64,000 bases of DNA from Hanleya hanleyi (taxonomy: Eukaryota; Mollusca; Polyplacophora; Lepidopleurida; Hanleyidae), in the NCBI GenBank assembly GCA_036873755.1, contig JAVTVY010047915.1, forward strand, positions 62,001 through 126,000, in the 5' to 3' direction. The stretch's first letter is position 1, and each line of letters opens with the position of its first letter. The notes under the pieces are model-generated. The model saw only the letters and a program-made list of their open reading frames with translations, made no database searches and was not told where the DNA came from. The position numbers were made by a program, and so were the translations under genes. This document shows positions 29,601 through 43,087 of this stretch, piece after piece.

Positions 29601-30205
29601 TATTTATATATTTGTTGTTGTTTTCACTTAATCAGGCTATCTCACAGTTATGAAAATAAACTGTATGACACCGATGTGAGAAACATGCAGTCCTCACTTT
29701 TTGCCATACATTTGGTCAGATTATGGTCTGAATCATGCAGGTTATAGTTCATGTTAGCAATAGTACACAGGTATGGAGACAGTAAATGACATGCACACAT
29801 GTTTGCACATATGCCATCAATTACTGTACAAGCACATTTCATAAAGCAAATGTTAGAGTATTGATCTTCAACATAAGTTATTTTTCATCATCAGTCGGCT
29901 GTTACAACAAAATGGTCATGTATCAACAAATGTGCGAATAACAATCAAATAGTTCAACTGAATGACTGAATGCTAAAATTGGTCATTCGTTTCAACTTTA
30001 TTGGGTAACTTGGTTACTGAAGTAAACTAGGAGCAGATAGTATAAATTTGACTTTCCTTATCAACTTCACAGATGTAAATCCTGTATATCTGTCATATTC
30101 TATATCAACAAACTTTTTTTTTCTAATTCACAGAAAATGTTCAGCCACATTCATATTTGTCTGCAGTCTTATTAATTAATTTATGCTATTTTCTAATTAC
30201 TGCAG
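26630..30205. other. Unassigned sequence upstream of the host gene
   Basis: No convincing coding exon is seen. TACAATGGACTGTC recurs between 28041 and 28390. A possible first coding exon is ATGGAGAGAGAG followed by a donor GTAATT (29026-29037), which would join in phase to the exon at 30206. A possible untranslated exon ends at a GTAAGC donor at 29402. Both are weak. Confidence 0.4.
28041..28390. repeat. Four copies of TACAATGGACTGTC, one inverted
   Basis: The inverted copy (GACAGTCCATTGTA) is near 28045. Direct copies are near 28150, 28180 and 28365. They look like short dispersed repeats or part of a small inverted-repeat element. Confidence 0.4.
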
Positions 30206-30856
30206 AACAAGATTTGGTACAGAGTGAGTGAAGAATCGGGATCAGATTTTGACGGGGAGCAGAGTCCAACTCCTCTACGACGGCCAGATATTACACATTC
30301 TACATCAAACTACGCTCAACCTAATTCTTTCGATTCTACAGAAAGTCGACTTATTACCCAACGTTCTCTCAGTCAATCAGATTCACAGGCTGATCAGATT
30401 TCCACATCTGAGACCAGATTGACCCGGTATTCCCTCCCTCAGGTTGATGTTCATCTGACACAGCATTCTACCAATTCGACCGAGGTTGAACATTTTTCAG
30501 CATCCTCTCAGGATTGCTTTAACTCGTCCCAGTTTTATCGTCGAACTCGGAAAACTTTGAGCGAACTTAACACTCAGCGATCCTCAAGTCCTTCAGATTC
30601 ACAACTAACCCAGTATTCTATCCCTCGGTCAGATTCACTTCACACTAATGACTCCAGAAATCCATCAGAATCAGAATTGAGACGAATCACCTCGAACACG
30701 TCACAGTCAGAATCACGACTTATCCAACGTTCGTTGAGTGCTTCAGAATCCCGAGTAACCCAGAGTTCCCTGCAAGCATCACAGCTAGATGTGTCAAAAT
30801 CATTCAGCCCGTCAAGTTCTCAACTCTTTCAGAATTCTAGAGTTTTGACATCACAG
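30206..30856 (+). CDS. Host gene, first exon found in the window
   Basis: The acceptor CTGCAG precedes 30206 and a GTTCGT donor follows 30856. It codes 217 residues, phase 0 to 0. It opens with NKIWYRVSEESGSDFDGE, an acidic/serine motif that recurs at the starts of later exons, then a Ser/Gln/Thr-rich region with a loose repeat of the type (S/T)QxSLSxSxSxxTQ. The protein start lies upstream. Confidence 0.8.
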
Positions 30857-33331
30857 GTTCGTGTGAAAACATATCACTTACATGTATTTTGTGTTTCTCA
30901 AGTATTATTGCAATCACTATCAGGAGTCAAAGTAATTAAATCTCCCTAGTATAATCCATGGCGTGTCCGACTCCTACTCCTCCTCCTCCGCTTTACTCAC
31001 TGCACAGCGGGTCACATAGGTGTTGCGCGGGATAGGGTGGGGCGAGAGACCTGGGGTTTTCGCTACCTGAGATTCCATGGGCCAGGCTTGCACCCTACAG
31101 TAGAATGGGTCGACTGCGCATGCGCGATGAGTAGTGCGCGATGAGTAGTATAGAAAGGGCACACACTCTCCCTATCCCTATAAACTAACCCATGGGGGTG
31201 ATTGAACCCATGGGGGTGAATGAGCCATGGGGGTGAATGAGCACTCGTTCTTATAATTGCTTACTTGCCAGTTAAAATTGCTGTGGATAGCAACTTTAAC
31301 TTGTCTCTTCCATCAAGTCCATGATGTTGTGTGTTAGCAGTATCAAGGCAAAATGGGTTTGCCCACAGAACTGTGAAGGTGGGAATATGACTTGCCCATG
31401 CCAATTTTAGTTTGTCTGTCATGTCTGTGATGGGCAGGAAGGTTCTATTTTGTCTCCTAACCATTGTCCGCACTTAGTAGGGTATGAATTCAAACAAGAG
31501 TCTCATGGGCTTCAATATATGCTCATGCATGCCTAACTATAACCCATAAAACATACGGTACTATCAACTAGAATTTGACCTTGGTGAAATAGGTCATTTT
31601 TCTGTCAAATTGAATAGGCTGACCCATCACCAGTTGCATATGAATTTAGAATTCATAAGCTTGGCTATAACCCTATGCTGTAGTGGAAATTTGAAGAGCC
31701 GAGCCATGATCCCTCGAGATCTGCAATAACTAGAATTTGACCTTGATAAAATAAGCCAAGGTCAATAAAATTGGAATTTAGGCTTCTAGTCAATCACCAG
31801 TTGCATTTGTTCCACGAGTTTGGAGAGCCCAGATGTACTTCTTCGAAAGTTATCACCAGTACTCAAATTTGACCTAGATAAAATAGGTCCAGGTCTGTCA
31901 TCTTCATTGGGCTTCTGTCCCATTGTCAGCTACATATGTCATATGAATTTAGAAAGCCTGGCTATTAGCCTTCAAGAGATATTATGTTAACAATCAAGAT
32001 AGACTGATGGATGGACGCAGATAATGCCCTTTGGCTAAACTTGGCAGAGGATTAAAAATCAATAGGCTTAGACTTACAAAGATTTACTGTTTATTTTCAT
32101 TTTGAATAGGGTACCTCTTTTACCCCATAAGGTATACCCAAAGTTTGGTACCAATCCATGGCATAGAATTGTAGATATTTGCATAGACAAGAAAAAGTTA
32201 AGAGACAGATGGATGGATGGATATCGTGATCGCAATACGACCGTGTCTATCAACGGGCATATAAAAACTGTGAACTAGTGAGATAGAACATGAGCTACAT
32301 GTACATGTAGATATTTACTTCAAATCTGTTACTGATCCATTACTAGCAACATGCTCAAGAAAGAACAGTTACCATGGTTACTAAATAAGCTTATTCCACA
32401 AGACTACTGGTGCAGAATAGGGTCATCAGGCAATTTAGCTACAAGAGTTGATTAGTGCACTGTTCAAACCCAGGGCAGGGGGCCACCTAAGTCTGTTCAA
32501 GTAGCAAGCCTGATTATAAGCACCAGACATTTCTAATAAACCCATACAAACTAGAATGAGATAGCCCCTATTCATATACAGATATTGTGGGTTAAAGGTC
32601 AAGGTATTTTCCATATCCTGAAATGGGGGTGATACATGATTGATGCCCTGTGCCTTATTTTCAGGCTTAGCTTGGATTAGGGATAACAGTTGGGGCAGGA
32701 CAGGGGTTTGGGGATTGGTTGAGATACATGTAGCATGTGCAGAAAGATTATTCAGATATGCACTGAGCTAGGTAAGTCCAGGTAATCCTGAATCCCCATA
32801 AAGGATTTTCATGAGGCCATACACAATAATATTTTTGTTTCCAGTAACCAACTTTAGAAAATTTGGGTAGGTAGGTAGCAGGAATTTAAAAAAAAATATT
32901 TCTTTATTTTATTTTTAGTTGATTTTTGACCTTTTTGTATAGTATTTCACAGAGTACTGCTGAAAAACAAAGAAATAAAAAAAAATTGCCTACCCAAACT
33001 TTGTTTTTGTCTACAAAATATATGGGTAGATAGGGTTACTGGAAACAGAAATATTATTGTGGATGGCCTGATTGTAATGAGTTCACAGGGCTTTTTCCTA
33101 ATATACAACCTCGTATATTGTTCCTAACCTCCAACCCACCACTCACTCAGACAATAACTTTTGAAAACTTGAACGGTTTCTTTCTTAATTTGGTATGTGT
33201 GAACCTTGACTCAAGATCTCTCTTGGGGTTGTTTTCCAACCGTTGAGGATTTGTCAATTCTTTCAAAGGAATTCTGAAGAATGCATGTACTGGAAAAATC
33301 ATAATTTTATTTAAATACTTCATCTTTTCAG
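30857..33331. other. Intron with dispersed repeats
   Basis: It contains a short tandem CCATGGGGGTGAATGAG repeat (31190-31240). A terminal-like AGTAGTATAGAAAGG is at 31144. A degenerate dispersed repeat with three TTTGACCTNGATAAAATAGG-like units runs from 31565 to 32275 and ends in an ATGGATGGATGG/GGGCATATAAAA tail typical of mollusc retroposons. The MITE at 32814-33069 is also here. Confidence 0.5.
32814..33069. mobile_element. MITE with ~38-bp inverted repeats
   Basis: AGGCCATACACAATAATATT at the left matches the reverse complement of the right end (AATATTATTGTGGATGGCCT) with one mismatch in that stretch, and the match continues through TTTCCAGTAACC. The centre is A/T-rich. No clear target duplication is seen. 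Confidence 0.65.
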
Positions 33332-35386
33332 GATAAAGATTGGTTCAAGCTGAATGAAGATTCCGCATCATCCTCATCATCAGGGGAAGCACAGTCTATT
33401 CGCCTTTCTCGCAATTCATTGAAACGCTATTCTTCATTAACTCCTACCCTGTCTGATACCCAGATTGGACATTCCTCCAACTTGAAGGAATCGCAGCAAG
33501 TTCATTCTTCAGGGTCAAATGGCCAGTATCTTTTGTGTACAACTGTATCAGAGCTTCTCACTCAGCCTCCCTCATCTCTCTTGGACTTAGACGACCTGCA
33601 AGAGACGTCCTGCCACAACGATTTACACAGATCTGTGTCAGAACTCTTGACCCACCATCCTTCAGATTTGTATGCATCCCATCAACTTGCGCCAAAGACT
33701 CGAAGTTTACCATCAGATTTCCCAAATTCTGGCCAATCATCAGAGTTGAGTGAACTTACCCAGCACCCTCTGCGATCCTCAGATTTACAAGAAATTACCC
33801 AGGATTCTTTGAGATTATCGGATATACATGGACATACCCAGAATCCCTCAGGGTCATCCACTGTAAAGCAAACTTCTCAGCATCCTTTGAGATTTGATAT
33901 AAAGGAAATTATCCAACATTCGTTGCAGTCTTCAGATGTTCAGGACATTACCCAGCATCCTTCGAGGTCATCTGATATACAGGAAATTACCCAGCATCCT
34001 TTGAGGTCATCTGATATACAGGAAATTACCCAGCATCCTTTGAGATCATCTGATGTCCAGGACATTACTCAGCATCCTTTGAGGTCATCTGATGTCTGGG
34101 ATATTACTCAAGATCAATTGAGGTCATCTGATGTCCAGGACATTACTCAGCATCCTTTGAGGTCACCGCATGTCCAGGCCATTACCCAGCCTCCTTTGAG
34201 GTCTACCAATGTACAGGATATTACCCAGCATCCTTTGAGGTCCTCTGATGTACAGGACATTACTCAACATCCTTTGAGGACATTTGATGTCCAAGACAGT
34301 ACTCAGCATCCTTTGAGGTCATCTGATGTCCAGGACATTACTCCGCCTCCTCTAAGGTCTTCCATTGTACAGGATATTACCCAGCATCCTTTGAGGTCAT
34401 CTGATGTGCAGGATATTACCCAACATCCTTTGAGGTCATCGGATATCCAGGACATTACTCAGCATCCTTTGAGATCATCAGATGTACAGGAAATAACACA
34501 GCATCCTTTGAGATCATCGGATGTAAAGAAAGTAACTCGGCATCCTTTGAGGTCATCAGATGAACAGAAAATAACTCAGCATCCGTTGAGGTCATTGGAT
34601 GTACAGGAAATTATCCAGCATTCTCTAAGAAATTTAGATGTTCAAGAAAGGCTGTCTGATCAAGAAGAAATTACCCAGCATCCATTGAGATCCTCAGATC
34701 TACAAGAAATCACCCAGAATTCTCCTAATCTCTCGATATTACTGGATAGTGACGCTAAACCTATATTATTATTACCACAAAGCCAAGAAAACACCCCTGT
34801 GCATGCACAGCCGAACACCAAGATTCCTAAGAGTGTAAATGTTTCAAATTTGCCATCACTCCAAACGGAATCAACCTGGGCACAGCAAAATGTATTGACA
34901 CAGTCACCAACGCAACAGATTACCCATGATCCTCTGCTGAAGACAGATTCAGTGCGAACCACTCAGCATTCTTTGGACTGGTCTGAGAGTTGCCTCGAGC
35001 CATTAACCGATAGTTTAACAAGCTTGACTGAATCTGATAGATTGTGTTTCAGATCACCAGGAGCATACAAGCTCAATGGGGGATCGTATGTGCCTAGAGA
35101 TCAGGTTTTTGATGAGATACCTCTGCAGCAATCTTTGACAGAATCCAAACTAGAGCACCAGAACTTGTCTGATCGCTCTGAATCTCAAAACTTGTCAGCT
35201 CGTGGTGGAGAATACAGGAAACTAGCCGGTACAGATTGCGGTACCCCGGCATCATTATCCTTGGATCAGTCAGAAAGTTCTGAAGTATCCTACTACCCGA
35301 TCTCGCATGACACCGTCTCCTCACAGAATAGCACGGACAGTTTGAAAATGGATTCACCAGAGAGAGATCAGGACGAAAACATTCAG
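33332..35386 (+). CDS. Host gene, repeat-bearing exon (13-residue repeats)
   Basis: 685 residues, phase 0 to 0. It starts with DKDWFKLNEDSASSSSSGE, echoing the preceding exon start. From about 33755 to 34720 there are roughly 24 tandem copies of a 13-residue unit, consensus ITQHPLRSSDVQD, coded by a 39-bp minisatellite. Unit length is kept exactly by most copies and no stops occur, so the array is under coding constraint. The remainder is Ser/Gln/Asp-rich. The donor is GTACAT. Confidence 0.9.
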
Positions 35387-35788
35387 GTACATAATACATA
35401 ATATAGCTACTTCATTTAGGAATAGATGTCAAATTTATAAGTCTGAAAATTTATCTAGATGTCCGGAAAATATATGTGCTTTTATATCAGTCCCTGCCAG
35501 AAAATTACAGCTGAGTATCAACTACAGTCGTGGTGTTACATATTTAAGGCGAATAAATTAACTGGGGCTCTATGTTTAAGAATACCCCACCTTGGGCTGT
35601 ATTTGTACATGTTGTATGGTATTGTTTGGAATCTAGTTCATGTCAACTACTGTGTATAGGGAAAAAGTCCCGGCAGTTTACTCCTCCCGCCTGTTGAGTT
35701 ATTACTACCTGAATGTCCTCCGTACTGGACCATTATATTCACTGATCATTTTATTCCACATGTACATGTATGTATTATTTTCTGTCAG

Positions 35789-35930
35789 ATTCCTCATCTG
35801 TCATTTCATGACAGTAGTAAAGAAGACAGCGCCTCTCTTCAGTTTCCTTCCCCACGTAGCGGCCATCGAGGGATGTCCTCGGATGACGACTGGCGATCAG
35901 AAACAGATGGAACGACCTCAGAGACTGAAG
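35789..35930 (+). CDS. Host gene, short exon with D-D-W motif
   Basis: 47 residues, phase 0 to 1. The acceptor is TCTGTCAG and the donor GTCAGT. It encodes IPHLSFHDSSKEDSASLQF and then SSDDDWRSETDGTTSETE, another copy of the acidic D-x-W motif. Confidence 0.8.
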
Positions 35931-36624
35931 GTCAGTACAGGGTTACCACATAAGGTGGTAGTTGGTCACATAATCATGACTCGAATAACTTCATTCTCTA
36001 TGCTTCATTGTTGAACTGCCACATACCAATTACCAGCACCAAAGACTTGAAGAATGGAACTTGTTGCGTCCTCGCTTACACTCAGCATTAAGAGGATAGA
36101 ACAAGGACTGGTTCACTCGGTGTCAGTATAATGTGACTGAGTGGGGTGTCATGCCTGCCTACGGCTTGATATTTCAGTGGGACAGCACTATAAAAATGGC
36201 AGCATTAGATCCGCTCTGTTACAAGTAGGTGCCCCCTACTATTTGTTACAACTTATGCTAAACAAATTTAATAAAATGGTTCTCTGGCAATTTTTTTTTT
36301 TTTTTTTACAAACATTTGTTACGTTTTTACATATGTTAGGGAGAAATCTGACATGAATAGTTTCTCATTACAATTGTGTTCTTTCCCTATTCCAGGATGC
36401 TTCTCTGTAAATAAGAAGACAAAGAAAATTTTATTCTCAATTGATATGAAATACTAGTTGATTGCAAATGAAAAATGGGATAAGATTTGATCTGTTCTAA
36501 TCATTCATGGCAACCCCTGTAAAACCATATAATATATTTGTCAAATTATTATTAGTCTATTCTTCTGACTGGTAAAAATCAAGTGAAATTCTCGATTGTA
36601 ATATGCACTGGAATGTGAATAGAC

Positions 36625-37210
36625 CATCACCAGAAAATATATCAATGACGGGGTACATGTATATACATTCAATAACACTGGTTAAGTCCATTCAACTAAA
36701 AAACTTTTCCCAGACGCTCGAAATCTTCCAGTTGAAGCATGAAAATATTTTTCTTGGTATTAAACCATATGTGAGATGCAATCCCTGCAGGATTGTCTCT
36801 TTTTTATTACTAACTTTGTCACTTAATATTTCTATTTAGAAGATATTAATCACTTTATTTGTTTGCATTAAAAGCAGTGTATTTTGCTTTAAGCTTTTGC
36901 AATCCAAAAACCCCATATTGAGTCTATGCAAGCATTTGCCATGGACCTCAGATAGTTAATGATGTATAAGTAGGGCCTCAAATCTTTTCACTTCATTCAT
37001 AGAACAGAAGAAATTGTTTCCATTAAAATCCAAATATTAAAGTACAAACAGGGGGATAACCTGTGTTTGATTCTGAAGAATGCTAATAATACATAGTTAT
37101 CTCCCCTGTCAATTATCTCCCCTGTCAAACATGTGTGACTCGTGATTATCTCCCCTGTCAATTATCTCCCCTGCCAAACATGTGTGACTCGTGATTTAGC
37201 ATTTAAATTT
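36625..37210. repeat. 49-bp tandem duplication in a large intron
   Basis: TTATCTCCCCTGTCAATTAT... (about 37096-37145) is repeated directly at 37145-37193. The rest of 35931-37480 shows nothing beyond AT-rich intron sequence. Confidence 0.5.
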
Positions 37211-40200
37211 GTTCAACAAAATATCTCATTAGCCTTAATTAAAGGAGTCGGACAATGGATATAAGTTCTTCATAGGATTTAATTACAAGATAAGCTGTTT
37301 TATACTGTAAGTTGATGTTCATTCAAGTTAAAAGATTACTATGAAAAATGTTGTTGTCAGAAATAAAAAAAAAACAGTCCTGGATTTCCAAAATAAAAAG
37401 AACCGAGGCGCACGTTTTAAACTGATAAAGTGGTGTCTGAGAACCATTTGATCAAATTTTCTTAGCCTTTCATTGAAAAGCTGCTTACCTTGACAGTGGT
37501 GTAAATTGACTACATGTACCATTGACAGTGACTGATGTTACAATTGACAGTGATGTAAATCACAACTACTTACATGTTTATGTACCATTGACAGTCATCA
37601 CAGCTACTTACATGTACATGTACCATTGACAGTGATGTAAATCAACAACTACTTACATGTGTATGTACCATTGACAGTGATGTAAATCAACAACTACTTA
37701 CATGTACCAATTGACAGTGATGTAAATCAACAAATACTTACATGTGCCATTGACAATGATGTAAATCAACAACTACTTGCATGTACCATTGACAGTGATG
37801 TAAATCACAACTACTTGCATGTATCATTGACAGTGATGTAAATCACAACTACTTACATGTACCATTGACAGTGATGTAAATCAACAACTACTTACATGTA
37901 CCAATTGACAGTGATGTAAATCAACAAATACTTACATGTGCCATTGACAGTGATGTAAATCAACAACTACTTACATGTACATGTACCATTGACAGTGATC
38001 TAAATCAACAACTACTTACATGTACCAGTCGTCCAGTGACAGTGATGTAAATCATAACTACTTACATGTACCAATTGACAGTGATGTAAATCACAACTAC
38101 TTACGTACCATTGACAGTGATGTAAATCAACAACTACTTACATGTACCAATTGACAGTGATGTAAATCAACAAATACTTACATGTGCCATTGACAACGAT
38201 GTAAATCAACAACTACTTACATGTGTATGTACCATTGGCAGTGATGTAAATCACAACTACTTACATGTATCAATGGACAGTGATGTAAATCATAACTACT
38301 TACATGTACCAATTGACAGTGATGTAAATCAACAAATACTTACATGTGCCATTGACAACGATGTAAATCAACAACTACTTACATGTGTATGTACCATTGG
38401 CAGTGATGTAAATCACAACTACTTACATGTATCAATGGACAGTGATGTAAATCACAGCTACTTACATGTACCAATTGACAGTGATGTACATCAACAACTA
38501 CTTACATGTGCCATTGACAGTGATGTAAATCAACAGCTACATGTATGTACCATTTGACAGTGATGTAAATCAACAACTACTTGTTAATGTACCATTGAAA
38601 GTTATGTAAATCAACAGATACATGTACCATTGACAGTGATGTAAATCACAACTACTTTCATGTACCATTGAAAGTGATGTAAATCAACAACTACATGTAC
38701 CATTGACAATGATGTAAATCACAACTACTTACATGTACCAGTGACAGTGATGTAAATCACGACTACTTACATGTACCAGTGACAGTGATGTAAATCAACA
38801 ACTACTTACATGTACCAGTGACAGTGATGTAAATCACAACTACTTACATGTACCAGTGACAGTGATGTAAATCAACAACTACTTACATGTACCAGTGACA
38901 GTGATGTAAATCACAACTACTTACATGTACCATTGACAGTGATGTAAATCAACAACTACTTACATGTACCAGTGACAGTGATGTAAATCACAACTACTTA
39001 CATGTACCAGTGACAGTGATGTAAATCAACAACTACTTACATGTGTATGTATCATTGACAGTGATGTAAATCACAACTACTTACATGTACCATTGATAGT
39101 GATGTAAATCAACAACTACATGTATCATTGACAGTGATGTAAATCACAACTACTTACATGTACCCTTGACAGTGATGTACATCAACAACTACTTGTTAAT
39201 GTACCATTGACAATGATGTAAATCACAACTACTTACATGTACCAGTGACAGTGATTTAAATCAACAACTACTTACATGTTTATGCACCAATTGGCAGTGA
39301 TGTAAATCACAACTACTTACATGTACATGTACCATTGATAGTGATGTAAATTAACAACTACATGTACCCATGACAGTGATCTAAATCACAGCTACTTACA
39401 TGTACCAGCGACAGTGATGTAAATCAACAACTAATTACATGTACCATTGACAGTGATGTAAATCACAACTAATACTTACATGTACCATTGACATTGATGT
39501 AAATCACAACTAATACTTACATGTACCATTGACATTGATGTAAATCACAACTAATACTTACATGTACCAGTGACACTGATGTAAATAAACAACTACTTAC
39601 ATGTGCCATTGACAATGATGTAAATCAACAACTACTTACATGTTTATGTACCATTGACAGTGATGTAAATCAACAACTTACATGTACATGTACAATTGAC
39701 AGTGATGTAAATCAACAACTACTTACATGTTTATGTACCATTGACAGTGATGTAAATCAACAACTACTTACATGTACCATTGACAGTGATGTAAATCAAC
39801 AACTACTTACATGTACCATTGACAGTGATGTAAATCAACAACTACTTACATGTACCATTGACAGTGATGTAAATCAGCTACTACTTACATGTACCATTGC
39901 CAGTGATGTAAATAAACAACTACATGTACCATTGACAGTGATGTAAATCAACAACTACTTACATGTACCATTGACAGTGATGTAAATCACAACTACTTCC
40001 CTGTACCATTGACAGTGATGTAAATCAGCTACTACTTACATGTACCATTGACAGTGATGTAAATAAACAACTACATGTACCATTGACAGTGATGTAAATC
40101 AACAACTACTTACATGTACCATTGACAGTGATGTAAATCACAACTACTTCCCTGTACCATTGACAGTGATGTAAATCAGCTACTACTTACATGTACCATT

Positions 40201-40228
40201 GACAGTGATGTAAATAAACAACTACATG

Positions 40229-40526
40229 CAGAGTTAGATACAGGGTCTCACAGCGTCCTTAAAAAGGACACAACTATAAAATCAATGACCATTTTTCCAC
40301 AAAATCAAATGACTTTATTTTAGAAAACTCATAGATTAAAGTGTATATGAGGGGCAAAAGGCACAGTAGTTTGTGTAAACACTCAAAGAACACAAACTGG
40401 CAATGTTTTGACATGTTCAACACCATTTGAGTGATATTAGCCATTTTGCAAAATTAGTTTTTTTCAAATAACGACAAAACTATTTTCAAACAAGGACTTG
40501 CACTTGCAATCCTGCATCTAACCCTG
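40229..40526. mobile_element. MITE inserted in the minisatellite
   Basis: 298 bp with 16-bp inverted ends CAGRGTTAGATRCAGG and no coding frame. ACATG flanks both sides, though the minisatellite itself contains ACATG. Array units resume exactly after it. Confidence 0.7.
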
Positions 40527-41248
40527 ACATGTACCATTGACAGTGATGTAAATCAACAAATACATGTATCATTGACAGTGATGTAAATCAACAACTACTT
40601 ACATGTACCATTGACAGTGATGTAAATCAACAACTACTTACATGTACCATTGACAGTGATGTAAATCAACAACTACTTACATGTACCATTGACAGTGATG
40701 TAAATCACAACTACTTCCCTGTACCATTGACAGTGATGTAAATCAGCTACTACTTACATGTACCATTGCCAGTGATGTAAATAAACAACTACATGTACCA
40801 TTGCCAGTGATGTAAATAAACAACTACATGTACCATTGACAGTGATGTAAATCAACAACTACTTACATGTACCATTGACAGTGATGTAAATCACAACTAC
40901 ATGTACCATTGACAGTGATGTAAATCAGCTACTATTTGCATGTACCATTGACAGTGATGTAAATAAACAACTACATGTACCATTGACAGTGATGTAAATC
41001 AACAATACATGTATCATTGACAGTGATGTAAATCAACAACTACTTACATGTACCATTGACAGTGATGTAAATCAACAACTACTTACATGTACCATTGACA
41101 GTGATGTAAATCACAACTACTTCCCTGTACCATTGACAGTGATGTAAATCAGCTACTACTTACATGTACCATTGCCAGTGATGTAAATAAACAACTACAT
41201 GTACCATTGACAGTGATTTAAATGAATAAATACATGTATCATTGACAG

Positions 41249-42071
41249 CAGTGCTGGAACTTTACGCTTGCCCGCTTTCCTGGAGCAAGTAAAAATCTGC
41301 GCGGGCAAGCACATCATTTATATCAGCTGCCCGAGTGGCAAGCAACATTTTCGCAACAAAAATTACTCACTGAAAGTTTTATTGTGGTGGATATCTCCGA
41401 CTACTAAAACCATTGAATGTTCTGCTTTCGTTATCTTGTTTATCCATGCTTCTTCGTAAATTCGCTTCAAACATGTTGCCAGACATATATAGCCAATAAA
41501 ATTATATATGGAGCTCACCGCATTACAGTCGAATGTACTGATTTTATTGCATTTATTCATCAATTAGTTTGGTCTGCGAAGCCATCTGTGCGCATGTCAT
41601 TCAAGTCGGGCACCCGGTTCTGGAAGCTTTCTTTCTGTATGACGAGGGTATCCGACTCGTTTGGATTGCTATGTATTCTCCGGGATTCATTTTTATCGAA
41701 CACGGTTGTTTCTGCCCATATTATTGTAGATTGAAACGAGCGATTCCGAATATCAGAGGATGCAAAATATGTTTACCATTGCTGAGAAACGCTACATTAA
41801 ATGTGGTAAAATAGAGCGTTATCTAAATCTTATGAAGTCGGCGACTCCTCTTCCGGCTAGGCCAAAACCTTCATCGTCCACTAGAAATAAGGAGTATAAC
41901 AATGTCAAATGGAAACGAACTTTCGTGAATAGTTGGACTGTCGATTTCCTGTGGGCTACGAAGGTTGAGATGGACGGCCGAAATCTGAGGGCAAGTAAAT
42001 TCTAATGAGGGCAATCAGTCATCAGTTTGCTTGCCCTCATGGCAAGTGCCCAGAAAAGTTAAGTTCCAGCA
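41249..42071. mobile_element. hAT-like element inserted in the minisatellite
   Basis: ~820 bp. The ends read CAGTGCTGGAACTT at the left and AAGTTCCAGCACTTG at the right. The flanks ATTGACAG (41241-41248) and CTTGCCAG (42072-42079) resemble a diverged 8-bp duplication, as hAT elements make. A short frame (about 41760-42005) with VKWKRTFVNSWTVDFLW resembles the N-terminal zinc-finger lead of hAT-type transposases. No full transposase is present. Confidence 0.6.
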
Positions 42072-43087
42072 CTTGCCAGTGATGTATTCAACAGCTACTT
42101 ACATGTACCATTGACAGTGATGTAAATCAACAACTACATGTAACATATTGACAGTGATGTAGATCAAATTCTTAATGTACCATTGACAGTGATGTAAATC
42201 AACAGCTACTTACATGTACCATTGACAGTGATGTAAATCAACAAATACTTACATGTACCATTGACAGTGATGTAAATCAACAACTACTTACATGTACCAT
42301 TGATGTAAATCAACAAATACTTATATGTACCATTGACAGTGATGTAAATCAACAACTACTTACATGTACCCATAACAGTGATATAAATCAACAACTACTT
42401 ACATGTACCCATGACAGTGATGTAAATCAAAACTACTTACATGTACCATTGGCAGTGATGTAAATCAACAACTACTTACATGTACCCATGACAGTGATGT
42501 AAATCAACAACTACTTACATGTATATGTACCATTGACAGTGATGTAAATCAGCAACTACTTACATGTATATGTTCCATTGACAGTGATGTAAATCAACAA
42601 CTACTTACATGTATATGTACCATTGACAGTGATGTAAATCAACAACTACTTACATGTATATGTACCATTGACAGTGATGTAAATCAACAACTACTTACAT
42701 GTATATGTACCATTGACAGTGATGTAAATCAACAACTACTTACATGTGTATGTACCATTGACAGTGATGTAAATCAACAACTACTTACATGTATATGTAC
42801 CATTGACAGTGATGTAAATCAACAACTACTTACATGTATATGTACCATTGATAGTGATGTAAATCTCTTTGACTGTGGTACATTATGTTCATATCTCATG
42901 TACCACATTTCGTATCCATTTCAGAGATCAATATTATAACAATTGAGTTTTCAAGAAGTGTAGACACCCCTATAGTAAATATTGTTACTGGTGCGTATTA
43001 TATGAACAATCCTAAATTTGTGTAAACATCATGGCATGATATGTGACAACATATGATTTGAATTAAAATCTGTATTTCTTTCACTAG

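Larger units (their letters stand above)
37490..42868. repeat. 5.4-kb intronic minisatellite, 38/39-bp unit
   Basis: Well over a hundred units of CATGTACCATTGACAGTGAT followed by GTAAATCAACAACTACTTA (39 bp), or the 38-bp variant GTAAATCACAACTACTTA, fill most of this interval. Higher-order blocks are visible, such as alternating 38/39 units around 38740-39010 and TATATGTACC-extended units at 42520-42840. Two transposons interrupt the array (40229-40526 and 41249-42071). Some frames stay open by chance because 39 is a multiple of three; it is not coding. Confidence 0.92.

Noticed and set aside
38273..38557. 94-codon open frame with regular repeats
   Set aside because: It lies wholly inside the intronic minisatellite, whose 39-bp unit keeps frames open by chance; neighbouring 38-bp units break it.
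41417..42005. Overlapping frames of 81-105 codons
   Set aside because: Fragments inside the hAT-like element; at most a decayed transposase lead, not a gene.
37490..42868. CRISPR-like array appearance
   Set aside because: Repeats are contiguous with no unique spacers, in a eukaryotic intron.
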